A stretch of DNA of 64,000 nt from Anaeramoeba ignava. Its lineage: Eukaryota > Metamonada > Anaeramoebidae. Under the pieces are notes generated by a model. The model did no database searches and had not been told where the DNA came from. It saw nothing but the letters and a program-made list of their open reading frames with translations. The DNA is taken from positions 434,001 through 498,000 of the forward strand of contig JAPDFW010000061.1 of NCBI GenBank assembly GCA_028826165.1. Direction: 5' to 3'. Below are positions 47,502 through 59,000 of the stretch, piece by piece (the stretch's first letter is position 1; every line of letters starts with the position of its first letter). A program made the translations under genes and the position numbers.

Positions 47502-47952
47502 ATGGCTGAAGAAGAAAGAAGACTTTCTTTAAATATTCAACAAGAACATATTATTTCAAAATATGTTGGAACAGGAAATACAGATATGTCAAAACAGTTT
47601 GTTATTTTTTTATAAAATATAAATTAAAAAAATTAAATTTATAAAAATTTTTTTTTAAAAAGTGATTGGCTTGTAAATCAACATAGAGATACTTATGCTT
47701 CTTATATTGGAAATCCTTCAATGTTATATTTTATTAGTATTGTTGAAAATGAACCAATTGCTAAATTAAAATATAATTTTCTTCAAGTTAGTTTTAATTT
47801 TTTTAATTTTTTTAAATTTTAATTTTAATTTTAATTTTAATTTTAATTTAATTTTAATTTTAAATTTTAATTTAATTTTAATTTAATTTTAATTTTAAAT
47901 TTAGAAAATGGTTCAACCTTGTGGTCCACCTCCTTCACATAAACAATTTTAA
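47502..47952 (+). CDS. SF3B5: Splicing factor 3B subunit 5 (SF3b10)
   Basis: Three exons, 47502-47596, 47663-47786 and 47905-47952, join to 88 residues (human about 86). Conserved blocks are ISKYVGTGNTD, HDWLVNQHRDTYASYIGNP, VENEPIAKLKYNF and KMVQPCGPPP, which run through almost the whole protein. Intron borders are CA|GTTTGT..AAAAAG|T (phase 2) and CAA|GTTAGT..TTTAG|AAA (phase 0); both are fixed by the conserved residues across the junctions (SKHDWLVNQ and NFLQKMVQP). SF3B5 is a small core subunit of the SF3b complex of U2 snRNP, which recognises the branch point, and acts in the nucleus. None of these exons is long enough for ordinary ORF detection. Confidence 0.95.
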
Positions 47953-48233
47953 AATCAAACAATTTTTTAAATCCAAATTTTTTAAAATCCAAATTTTTTA
48001 AAATCCAAATTTTTTAAATCCAAATTTTTCAAAATAAATCTTTTTCTTAAAATTAATTTTTTTTTATTTCCGTTTTTTATTTTTGTTCTTCAAAAAAAAA
48101 AATGATATTGTTTTTCGACTTTTGTTAAAAGAAAAGAATCAAAAATTGTTTTTATCTTTTGCAATTTTAAAGAAAAAAAAATAATAGGAAAAAACTTGAT
48201 TCTGTAAAACTTTAAATTTAAGCTTTTGCAACA

Positions 48234-49709
48234 CCTATTTATATTTAGATTTAATTTTAAAATTAATTTATATTTTAAAATTGATTTATATTTTAAAATT
48301 AATTTATATTTTAAAATTAATTTATATTTTAAAATTAATTTATATTTTGAAATTGATTTATATTTTAAAATTGATTTATATTTTGAAATTAATTTATATT
48401 TTGAAATTGATTTATATTTTGAAATTAATTTATATTTTGAAATTAATTTATATTTTAAAATTAATTTATATTTTAAAATTAATTTATATTTTAAAATTGA
48501 TTTATATTTTAAAATTAATTTATATTTTAAAATTGATTTATATTTTAAAATTAATTTATATTTTAAAATTAATTTATATTTTAAAATTAATTTATATTTT
48601 AAAATTGATTTATATTTTAAAATTAATTTATATTTTTAAAATTAATTTATATTTTGAAATTAATTTATATTTTAAAATTAATTTATATTTTAAAATTAAT
48701 TTATATTTTAAAATTAATTTATATTTTGAAATTAATTTATATTTTTAAAATTAATTTATATTTTAAAAATTAATTTATATTTTAAAATTGATTTATATTT
48801 TAAAATTAATTTATATTTTAAAATTGATTTATATTTTTGAAATTAATTTATATTTTTGAAATTAATTTATATTTTAAAATTAATTTATATTTTAAAATTA
48901 ATTTATATTTTAAAATTGATTTATATTTTGAAATTAATTTATATTTTTAAAATTGATTTATATTTTGAAATTAATTTATATTTTAAAATTAATTTATATT
49001 TTAAAAATTAATTTATATTTTTAAAATTAATTTATATTTTTAAAATTGATTTATATTTTAAAATTAATTTATATTTTAAAATTGATTTATATTTTAAAAT
49101 TAATTTATATTTTGAAATTAATTTATATTTTAAAATTGATTTATATTTTAAAATTAATTTATATTTTAAAATTAATTTATATTTTAAAATTAATTTATAT
49201 TTTTTATTTATTTTAAATTAATTTATATTTTGAAATTAATTTATATTTTAAAATTGATTTATATTTTGAAATTGATTTTAAAATTAATTTATATTTTGAA
49301 ATTGATTTTAAAATTGATTTATATTTTGAAATTGAAATTGAAATGAAAAAAAAAAAGGGAAAAACATGAATAAAAAAAACATACCGACAATAACAATGAT
49401 CCAACAAACAAGAGTAATAACACCATAGATAATATAAAAACGCCACCACGAAATTTAATTAACAAAATAGTTAAAACGATAATAAAAACAGAAATTCCAA
49501 TAACAGACATAACTAGACCAGCTTTAGTTGTTTTATGAACCAAACTGACAATGAAACTGACAAGGAAATAAATAAACCAAAAGAATTCCTCCAATTAAAA
49601 ATTTCTTTCCAAATTTATTATCTCGTAAAAACTTTATTAACCCATAAATTCCTATTATAATTCCATATATAATTGTTGTTGCTTGTGCTACTGTAACTGA
49701 TGATGTCAT
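48234..49709 (-). CDS. Small multi-pass membrane protein, TMEM14-like (one frameshift)
   Basis: ATG at 49709-49707 (MTSSVTVAQATTIIYGIII) begins a hydrophobic protein. The frame slips near 49580-49600 and continues as LVSFIVSLVHKTTKAGLVMSVIGISVFIIVLTILLIKF, then GGVFILSMVLLLLFVGS. Four helices with short basic loops resemble TMEM14 proteins; this is a weak visual match. At 49384-49383 a strong donor (TCG|GTATGT) suggests an intron to an acceptor at 48236-48235 (AAATAG|GTGTTG), adding about 31 residues (VLQKLKFKVLQNQ...) that end at TGA. If so, the 18-bp satellite is intronic. Without splicing the frame ends at 49319. Confidence 0.45.
48246..49346. repeat. 18-bp satellite (AATTTATATTTTAAAATT)
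   Basis: About 1.1 kb, roughly 60 copies of an 18-bp unit with common variants (TTGAAATT, AAAATTGA). Its 18-bp period is a multiple of three, so long Leu/Tyr/Ile frames appear on both strands; these are artefacts. It probably lies in the intron of the flanking membrane-protein gene. Confidence 0.9.
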
Positions 49710-50133
49710 TTGTTTTTGCTATTTTTTGTTAAATGTTAAATTTTAAATGTTAAATTTTAAATGTTAAATTTGTTTTTGTTTTTGTTTTGTTTTTTACTTT
49801 GGAAAAATTTGTAAAAAAAAAATGAAAAAATTAAAATTTTTTTTTTCTTTTTTTATTTTGAAATTGAAATTGAAATTAAAATTGAAATTGAAATTGAAAT
49901 TAAAATTGAAATTGAAATTAAAATTGAAATTGAAATTGAAATTAAAATTGAATTTGAATTTGAATTTGAAATTGAAATTAAAATTAAAATTGAAATTGAA
50001 TTTAAAAATTTTCTTTTTCTTTGAAATTAAAATTTTTTGTTTTTTTTCTTGAATTTGATTTTGATTTTGATTTTGATTTTGATTTGGTTTTGAATTGAAT
50101 TTGAATTTGGTTTTGAAATGATTTTATTTTTCT
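49710..50133. other. Intergenic spacer with 6-bp repeat
   Basis: Contains repeated aaatgttaaattttaaatg (49732-49770) and an attgaa/attaaa hexamer tract (49858-50003). No gene is seen. The region lies between the membrane-protein gene start and the 3' end of paralogue A's N/Q tail. Confidence 0.55.
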
Positions 50134-50968
50134 TTATTTGGATTTTTTTTTTCTGTTTTGGTTTTGATTTTTTTTTTGATTTTGATTTTGATTTTGATTT
50201 TGATTTCGATTTTGATTTTGATTTTGAATTTTTAAACCCAAATTTTGTTTGAGATAATTTTGTGATTGTTTATCATCAAAATTTAACTCTTCCCATTCAT
50301 CTGAATCTGGAGCAGAATAATCAATATTTTGCGATTTAACTGGTTGATTTTGATTTCGATTTTGATTTCGATTTTGATTTTGATTTTGATTTCGATTTTG
50401 ATTTTGATTTTGATTTTGATATTGATTTCGATTTTGATTTTGATTTTGATTTTGATATTGATTTCGATTTTGATTTTGGTTTTGATTAAAATTTTGATTA
50501 TGAGGACTTCTTGATTTTGGATTATAATTTTGATTTTGGTTTTGATTTGGGTTTTGATGATGAGGACTTCTTGATTTTTGATAATTTTGATTTGATTTTT
50601 TATTATAATTTTGATTTGGGTTTTGATTATAGATGTTGATTTGGGTTTTTGATTATACTTTTTGATTTTGGTTTTTATTTTAATTTTGATTTTGATTTAA
50701 AACCCAATTTTTTTGATTTTTGATTTGGGTTTTTTTATATCAAAAATTTACGTTTTTTCATTATAATTTTGAAGAATAATTTTGCCATTGAACTGTTTGA
50801 TTATAATTTTGATATTGATTTTGATATTGATTTTGATTTTGATTATAATTTTGATTATAATTTTTATTATAATTTTGATTATAATTTTTATTATAATTTT
50901 GATTTTGTTTTTGATTATAGCCTTGATTTTGGTTTTTATTATAGCCTTGATTTTGTTTTGAATAACCT
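50134..50968 (-). other. Possible N/Q-rich C-terminal extension of paralogue A
   Basis: Directly after the TAG at 50969, coding-like text continues on the minus strand in shifting frames: NQNRGYSKQNQGYNKNQNQG (50985-50930), two SRSPH motifs in N/Q context (about 50515-50580), and a non-repetitive acidic stretch DYSAPDSDEWEELNFDD (about 50270-50325). It ends near TAA 50136-50134. One extra G near 50983 would explain why the main frame closes early. Probably a damaged or mis-sequenced tail of the gene, alternatively an old exon. Confidence 0.4.
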
Positions 50969-53900
50969 CTATTTTGGTTTTGCATGATGATATCCATCTT
51001 GATTTGAATGATAATGCCCATAGTTGTTTGTGTTCACGGTTGCTTGACCGTGAGTGTTCCTGTATTGTTGATTTCTGTTGAACCAAGGCTCGATTTCACC
51101 AATATGTTCATAAGGACAATTTAAATCTGGACATTTTCCATATTCACTCCAATTTTTACACTCTTAAAATAATAATATTAATTTTAATTTAAATATTAAT
51201 ATTAATTTTAATTTTAATTTTAATTTTAATTTTAATTTTAATTTTAATTTTAATTTTAATTTTAATTTTAATTTTAATTTTAATTTTAATTTTAATTTTA
51301 ATTTTAATTTTAATTTTAATTTTAATTTTAATTTTAATTTTAATTTTAATTTTAATTTTAATTTTAATTTTAATTTTAATTTTAATTTTAATTTTAATTT
51401 TGATTTTAATTTTAATTTTAATTTCAATTTCAATTTTAATTTTAATTTTGATTTTGATTTTAATTTTAATTTTAATTTTGATTTTAATTTTAATTTTAAT
51501 TTTAATTTCAATTTTAATTTCAATTTTAATTTTAATTTTAATTTTGAATTTTAATTTTAAAATGAAATACTTTGCTTGATTTTTTTTTGTCGAGTATCAC
51601 GATAAAAGGAGTTTGATTTCTTTTTATCTAATAATTTAGGATCACCAATATATTTGCTCCAAGCTTTTTTGAAATCATTCCTTTCAGGATTTGGATGATT
51701 ATAAGGACAATTGTCTTTTTTGCATTTATCCAATTTATGGCAAATACATTGATCATCAGGATGTTTATTTTTGTATTCAGGAGAATCTTTATTTTTCCAA
51801 TGATCCCATGAATGACACCAATTAGTATTTGGATCACTAAAAAACTGACACAAATCATCATTTCCAAATTGATTTCCAAATTGATTTCCTTGTTGATTTC
51901 CAAATTGATTTCCAAATTGATTTCCAAATTGATTTCCAAATTGATTTCCAAATTGATTTCCAAATTGATTTCCAAATTGATTTCCTTGTTGATTTTTTGG
52001 ATTAAATTGATTTCCTTGATTTGAAAATTGATCTCCTTGTTGATTTCTTGGATTAAATTGATTTCCTTGTCGATTTGCAAATTGATCTCCTTGTTGATTT
52101 CTTGCATTTGATTGATTCTTTGAATCACTTGGAAAATTGGTTTTTTGATAATTATTGATTTGTTTTGCATTTTGTGGTTTTGTATTATAAAATTTCTCAA
52201 TAACCATATTATTATTTTCTTGATTTTTGTGTCCCTTTTTATGTTTATGTTCTTGTCCTGATTTTTGTGAAAAATCTTGTTGTATTTGATTTTTAATCAT
52301 TTCTTGTTGTTGATTGTATTGAGGTTTTAAATCAGTTATTTTTGAATCTGGAGGTTGATATTCAAATTGTTTTGAATAATTAAAATCATCTTTATTGTCT
52401 TGATTGAATTGTTTTGGTTGATTTAGTTGATTTGATTGATTTGATTGATTGAATTGCATTGATCGTGACATTTTCGTTTTTTTCTTTTTTTCCTCCAATG
52501 TTTGTAAAACAGCCTCAATTGTTTTTTGCATTTGATCCACATTTTGAGTTAATTTCATTTGATATTGAAACATATCATTATCTTTTGTTTTTTTTGCTTT
52601 TTTTGTTAATTCTTTAATTGGTTTAGAATCCATTTCTTGATTTGAAAAATGATTTTCTATAACGTCTAAATCTTTTTGAGATGGACATTTGCATTTTAAA
52701 TATTGGCTCTTATCTTGATTTTCTATATCATTAATCAAACAATTTATGCATAAAAATAACCACAATCTTTGCATGATAAAGTCATTGGATATGGTGTTTT
52801 TTTGTCGCAATGAGAACATTTTGGAAAAAGTGCTTCAATTGTTTTGGATTTATACTATTTGAAAAAAAAATAAATATTGAAAATAAATATTAAAATAAAT
52901 ATTAAAATAAATATTGAAAATAAATATTAAAATTAAATATTAAAATAAATATTAAATATTAAATAAATAAAAAAATAAATATAAAATAAATATTAAAAAA
53001 TATAAATATTAAAATAAAAATTAAAATATTAAATATTAAAATTAAATATTAAAATAAATATTAAAATAAATATTAAATAAAAATAAATATTAAATTAAAT
53101 ATTAAATTAAATATTAAAATAAATATTAAAATAAATATTAAAATAAATATTAAAATAAATATTAAAAATAATATTAAAATAAATAATAAAATAAAAAATA
53201 AATAAAATAAATATTAAAATAAAATATTAAAATAAATATTAAAAATAAATATTAAAATAAAATATTAAAAAATAAATATTAAAATTAAATATTAAAATAA
53301 AATATTAAAAATAAAAATATAAATATTAAAAATAAATATTAAAAATAAAATAAAAAAAAAAAATAAATATTTAAATAAAATATTAAAAATAAATAAAAAT
53401 AAAAAATAAATATTAAAAATAAATATTAAAATAAATATTAAAATAAAAAAATAAAAACTGTATAAAATAAATATTAAAAATAAATTAAATATTAAAAATA
53501 AAATATTAAAATAAAAATTAAATATTAAAAATAAATATTAAAAATTAAATAAATTAAAAATAAATATTAAAATAAAAATATTAAAAATAAATATTAAAAA
53601 AATAAATAACAAAATAAATATTAAATATTAAATTAAATATTAAAATAAAAATTAAAATAAATATTAAAATAAATATTAAATTAAAATAATTATTAAATTA
53701 AATATTATAAATATTAAAATTAAAATTAAATTAAATATTAAAATAAATATTAAAATAAATATTAAATATTAAATTAAATATTAAATTAAATATTAAAATA
53801 AATATTAAAATAAATATTAAAATAAATATTAAAAATTAAAATAAATATTAAAATAAATATTAAAATAAATATTAAATATAAAATAAATATTAAAATAAAT

Positions 53901-54208
53901 ATTAATTAAATTAAATATTAAATTAAATATTAAAATAAAATACATTTTTAAGTTTTTTGATTTTTTTAGAATCAACTTTTCTGTGAAAAACAATAATTGC
54001 TAAAGTTGTTTCTGAAAAATTAAACACTTCAACTTTTGGGTTTTGATTTAATGTTTCAAAATCTTTTGTAATTTGTTCTTTTGTAACCTTTTCAAAAATA
54101 AAAAAAAAGAACAAAAAAAATTTTTTTAAATTTTTTAATAAATTATTATTTATTTATTAATTTTACTTTTGGTTTTGTTTCAATAAATATCTTTTTTTTC
54201 CTTCCCAT
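50969..54208 (-). CDS. RRM-RING-Q/N-CCCH protein, paralogue A (RING frameshift)
   Basis: Exons 54208-54167, 54087-53944, 52854-51571 and 51162-50969. Exons 1-2 make an RRM-like fold: KKKIFIETKPK | VTKEQITKDF..KVEVFNF..TLAIIVFHRKV. Exon 3 starts YKSKTIEALFPKCSHCDKKT, a C4C4-type RING, then a coiled or Lys-rich part, (GNQF)n repeats, a finger region (CQFFSDPNTNWCHSWDHW; CHKLDKCKKDNCPYNH) and the box NSFYRDTR. Exon 4 gives CCCH finger CKNWSEYGKCPDLNCPYEH. Exon 3 is one base short of the phase seen in B and C; the missing base falls in a T run near 52750 inside the RING. Proteins combining RING, RRM and CCCH (for example CNOT4) act in ubiquitination and mRNA control; an RNA-linked E3 role is inference. 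Confidence 0.72.
51186..51556. repeat. 6-bp satellite (TTTTAA) inside intron 3 of paralogue A
   Basis: About 370 bp of attttaattttaattttaa, with some attttg and atttca units. It fills the intron between the SFYRDTR exon (ends 51571) and the final CCCH exon (starts 51162). Confidence 0.88.
52860..53940. repeat. 12-bp satellite (AAATAAATATTA) inside intron 2 of paralogue A
   Basis: About 1.08 kb of aaataaatatta units with indels. It occupies the whole intron 53943-52855 between the RRM and RING exons. Borders are AAAAAT|GTATTT and AAATAG|TATAAA on the minus strand. Confidence 0.88.
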
Positions 54209-54389
54209 TCTGTTTTTTTTTTTAAAATAAAGCAAATTGAAAAATGAAAAAAAAAATGAAAAAAAAATGAATTAAAAAAATTCCACTTTTTTTATTAATT
54301 TTTGTTTTTATTTTTCCGAATTTTTTTTAAAAAAAAAGAAAAAGAAAAATAAAGAGAAAATCAAAATAAAATAAAGGAAAAATTGTGTT

Positions 54390-57300
54390 TCATTTCCTTT
54401 TGTGAATATGCTCGAAAGGACAATTCAAATCTCCACAAAATCCATAAGCAAAAAAATTTTCACAAACTAAAAAGAAAAATAATTTAAAATTTTGAATTTA
54501 ATTTTGGATTTGATATTTATAATTATAATTATATTGATATTTATATTTATATTTATATTTATATTTATATTTATATTTATATTTATATATTTATATTGAT
54601 TTTGATATTTATATTTATATTGATTTTGATTTTAATATTGATTTTGATTTTGATTTTAATATTGATTTTGATTTTGATTTTGATTTTGATTTTGATTTTG
54701 ATTTTGATTTTGATTTTGATTTTAATTTTGATTTTGATTTTGATTTTGATTTTGATTTTGATTTTTATATTTATATTTATATTGATTTTGATTTTGATTT
54801 TGATTTTGATTTTGATTTTAATTTTGATTTTGATTTTGATTTTGATTTTTATATTTATATTTATATTGATTTTGATTTTGATTTTGATTTTGATTTTGAT
54901 ATTTATATTTATATTGATTTTGATTTTTATTTTGATTTTTATATTTATATTTATATTGATTTTGATTTTAATTTTGATTTTGATTTTGATTTTGATATTG
55001 ATTTTGATTTTGATATTGATTTTGAATTTGATTTTGAATTTTGATTTTGATTTTTAAATACGTTGTTTGGCTTTTTTGTGTCGAGTATCACGATAAAAAG
55101 AGTTCTTTTTCTTTTTTTCAAGAGTTTGCTTATCACCACTATAATTATTCCAAACTTTTTCAATATCACCCCTTTTTGGATTTGGATGATTATAAGGACA
55201 TTTAAGATTTGAACATGAATATAATCTTGGACAAATACATTCATTAAAAGGATGGCGCTCTGGATTTTCTTTTCTAGCTTTCCAATGTTCCCATTTATGA
55301 CACCAATTTATTTTGTCATTATGAAAATATTTACAATGTGTTTTCTTTGATGTTCCAAACAATGAAGACCAAAAAGATTGTTTCGGTTTTTCTTTTTCTG
55401 GTTTCTTTTTCTTTATATTATTTTTTGGAATAAATTGTGATTTATTCATTTGATTCATTTGCTTTGTATTCATTTGCTTCATTTGCTTTTTATTAATTTG
55501 ATTTTGATTAAATTGATTTGGATTCATTTGCTTTGTATTCATTTGATTTGTGTTAAATTGATTTTGATTCATTTGATTTGGATTAAGTTGATTTGGATTC
55601 AATTGATTTTGATTAAATTTATTTTGATTAAATTGATTTGGATTAATTTGATTTGTATTCATTTGATTTGTGTTAAATTGATTTGGATTCATTTGATTTG
55701 TATTCATTTGATTTGGATTAATTTGATTTTTATTAATTTGATTTGGATTCAATTGATTTGGATTAATTTGATTTGGATTAAATTGATTTGGATTAAATTG
55801 ATTTGGATTCATTTGATTTTGATTAAATTTATTTGGATTAAATTGATTTGGATTAATTTGATTTGGATTCATTTGATTTGGATTAATTTGATTTGGATTA
55901 ATTTGATTTGGATTAATTTGATTTGGATTCATTTGATTTGTATTCATTTGATTTGGATTCATTTGATTTGGATTAATTTGATTTGGATTCATTTGATTTG
56001 GATTCATTTGATTTGGATTCATTTTCTTTGGATTAAATTGATTTGGATTCATTTGATTTGGATTCATTTGATTTGGATTAAATTGATTTGGATTCATTTG
56101 ATTTGGATTAAATTGATTTGGATTCATTTGATTTGGATTAATTTGACTTAGAATCATTTGATTTGTATTTAATTTTTCTTTTTGGAAAGATTTATATAAT
56201 TCTTTAATTCTTTTTTGCATTTTCTTCACTTCTTTTTTGAATTGTTTGGGATCCAAATCTTCAGGATTCCCGTTTCTTCCCCTTTTTATTAGATCATCTT
56301 TTTCGTAAATCATTTTATTTGAAAGTATATTTAAATCTGATCTGATTTTGATTTTTTTTGAGCATGAAGGACAAATTGAATTCCTTTTTTCTACAATTTC
56401 AAATCCACATTTTCCACATATTTGAGATGAGCATTTGGGGCAATTTATTATTAATGGATATGGTGTTTTTTCTTGGCAGATATTGCATTTTGGAAATAAT
56501 TTATCCACAGTTTTTGATTTGTACTTTTATTATTTTATAAATAAATATTATTTTGGAATTAAATATTATTTTATAAATAAATATTATTTTGGAATTAAAT
56601 ATTATTTTGTAATTAAATATTATTTTGTAAATAAATATTATTTTGGGATTAAATATTATTTTGTAAATAAATATTATTTTATAAATAAATATTATTTTAT
56701 AAATAAATATTATTTTATAAATAAATATTATTTTGGAATTAAATATTATTTTGGAATTAAATATTATTTTATAAATAAATATTATTTTATAAATAAATAT
56801 TATTTTATAAATAAATATTATTTTGTAAATAAATATTATTTTGTAAATAAATATTATTTTATAAATAAATATTATTTTATAAATAAATATTATTTTGTAA
56901 ATAAATATTATTTTATAAATATTATTATTTTATAAATAAATATTATTTTGTAATTAAATATTATTTTATAAATAAATATTATTTTATAATTAAATATTAT
57001 TTTTATAATTAAATATTATTTTATAATTAAATATTATTTTGTAAATAAATATTATTTTATAAATAAATATTATTTTGTAAATAAATATTATTTTATAAAT
57101 AAATATTATTTTATAAATAAATATTATTTTATAAATAAATATTATTTTATAAATAAATATTATTTTATAAATAAATATTATTTTGAATTAAATATTATTT
57201 TATAAATAAATATTATTTTATAAATAAATATTATTTTGGAAATAAATATTATTTTATAATTAAATATTATTTTATAAATAAATATTATTTTATAAATAAA

Positions 57301-58832
57301 TATTATTTTGTAAATAAATATTATTTTTATAAATAAATATTATTTTGTAAATAAATATTATTTTATAAATAAATATTATTTTGTAAATAAATATTATTTT
57401 TATAAATAAATATTATTTTGTAAATAAATATTATTTTATAAATAAATATTATTTTATAAATAAATATTATTTTATAAATAAATATTATTTTTGGATTAAA
57501 TATTATTTTATAATTAAATATTATTTTATAATTAAATATTATTTTTGGGATTAAATATTATTTTGGATTAAATATTATTTTATAAATAAATATTATTTTG
57601 GAATTAAATATTATTTTATAATTAAATATTATTTTATAAATAAATATTATTTTATAAATAAATATTATTTTATAAATAAATATTATTTTATAATTAAATA
57701 TTATTTTATGATTAAATATTATTTTATAATTAAATATTATTTTTGTAAATAAATATTATTTTGTAAATAAATATTATTTTGTAAATAAATATTAATTTAT
57801 AAATAAATATTATTTTTATAATTAAATATTATTTTGGGATTAAATATTATTTTATAATTAAATATTATTTCATAATTAAATATTATTTTGGAATTAAATA
57901 TTATTTTTGGATTAAATATTATTTTGGAATTAAATATTATTTTATAATTAAATATTATTTTGTAATTAAATATTATTTTGTAAATAAATATTATTTTTAT
58001 AAATAAATATTATTTTATAAATAAATATTATTTTTTGGATTAAATATTATTTTTGGATTAAATATTATTTTTGGAATTAAATATTATTTTATAAATAAAT
58101 ATTATTTTGTAATTAAATATTATTTTATAAATAAATATTATTTTATAAATAAATATTATTTTTGGATTAAATATTATTTTATAATTAAATATTATTTTAT
58201 AATTAAATATTATTTTATAATTAAATATTATTTTATAATTAAATATTATTTTATAATTAAATATTATTTTATAATTAAATATTATTTTGTAAATAAATAT
58301 TATTTTATAAATAAATATTATTTTATAAATAAATATTATTTTTGGATTAAATATTATTTTATAATTAAATATTATTTTATAAATAAATATTATTTTATAA
58401 ATAAATATTATTTTTGGATTAAATATTATTTTGTAAATAAATATTATTTTGGAATTAAATATTATTTTGGAATTAAATATTATTTTGTAATTAAATATTA
58501 TTTTATAAATAAATATTATTTCATAATTAAATATTATTTTGTAATTAAATATTATTTTTGGATTTATATTTTATTATTAAATACATTTTTAATCCTTTCT
58601 GTTTTAACTTTTTCAGTAAAAATTATAATTGCTAATGTTTTTTCTTCAAAAGTAAACACTTCAATTTTTGAAATTTTACCAAAATCTTGAAATTTTCTTT
58701 TAAATTTCCTTTTTGAAACCTTTTTTTTTTTAAATAAAAAAAATTTAAATAAAAAAAGGAAAAAAAGGAAAAAAAAGGAAAACAAATTACTTTTTCTTTT
58801 TTAACTTCAATAAAAAGTTTACTTCTTGGCAT
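54390..58832 (-). CDS. RRM-RING-Q/N-CCCH protein, paralogue B
   Basis: Exons 58832-58791, 58719-58585, 56523-55062 and 54466-54390 join to 571 residues without a break. RRM-like part: MPRSKLFIEVKKEK | VSKRKFKRKFQDFG..KIEVFTF..TLAIIIFTEKV. RING: YKSKTVDKLFPKCNICQEKT, CPKCSSQICGKCG, SICPSCSKKI (C4C4). Then a short charged region, about 45 copies of an NPNQM/F/I pentapeptide, finger region (CKYFHNDKINWCHKWEHW; CPRLYSCSNLKCPYNH), NSFYRDTR, and the last finger CENFFAYGFCGDLNCPFEH. Exon borders and phases (0, 0, 1) match A and C. This is the cleanest copy and the best reference for the family. Confidence 0.85.
54480..55055. repeat. 6-bp satellite (ATTTTG/ATATTT) inside intron 3 of paralogue B
   Basis: Blocks of attttg alternate with atattt units over about 570 bp. 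It fills intron 55061-54467. A 153-codon Ile/Leu frame on the plus strand here is an artefact of the repeat. Confidence 0.88.
56530..58580. repeat. 18-bp satellite (AAATAAATATTATTTTAT) inside intron 2 of paralogue B
   Basis: About 2.05 kb, over 100 copies of an 18-bp unit, with variants attattttggaattaaat and attattttgtaaataaat. It fills the intron 58584-56524 between RRM and RING exons, making it by far the longest intron in the window. Confidence 0.9.
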
Positions 58833-59000
58833 AATTAATAATAATAATAATAATAAATTAATAAAAAAAGGAAAAAAAAAGAAAAAAAATGAATTTTAAA
58901 AAAATATTTTTTATTCCAAATTTTCCTTTTTTTTCCAAAATTTGTTGTTCTTTTAAAAATAAAAAAGAAGAAGAAATTAAAAGGAATTCAAAGAAGAAAT

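Noticed and set aside
48226-48748. Leu/Ile/Tyr-rich plus-strand frames of 137 and 155 codons
   Set aside because: Pure 18-bp satellite with no non-repeat residues, domain or gene context.
54596-56151. Plus-strand Ile/Leu frames over paralogue B
   Set aside because: One is the intron hexamer satellite, the other the antisense of the NPNQM repeats; the minus-strand gene with RING and CCCH explains both.
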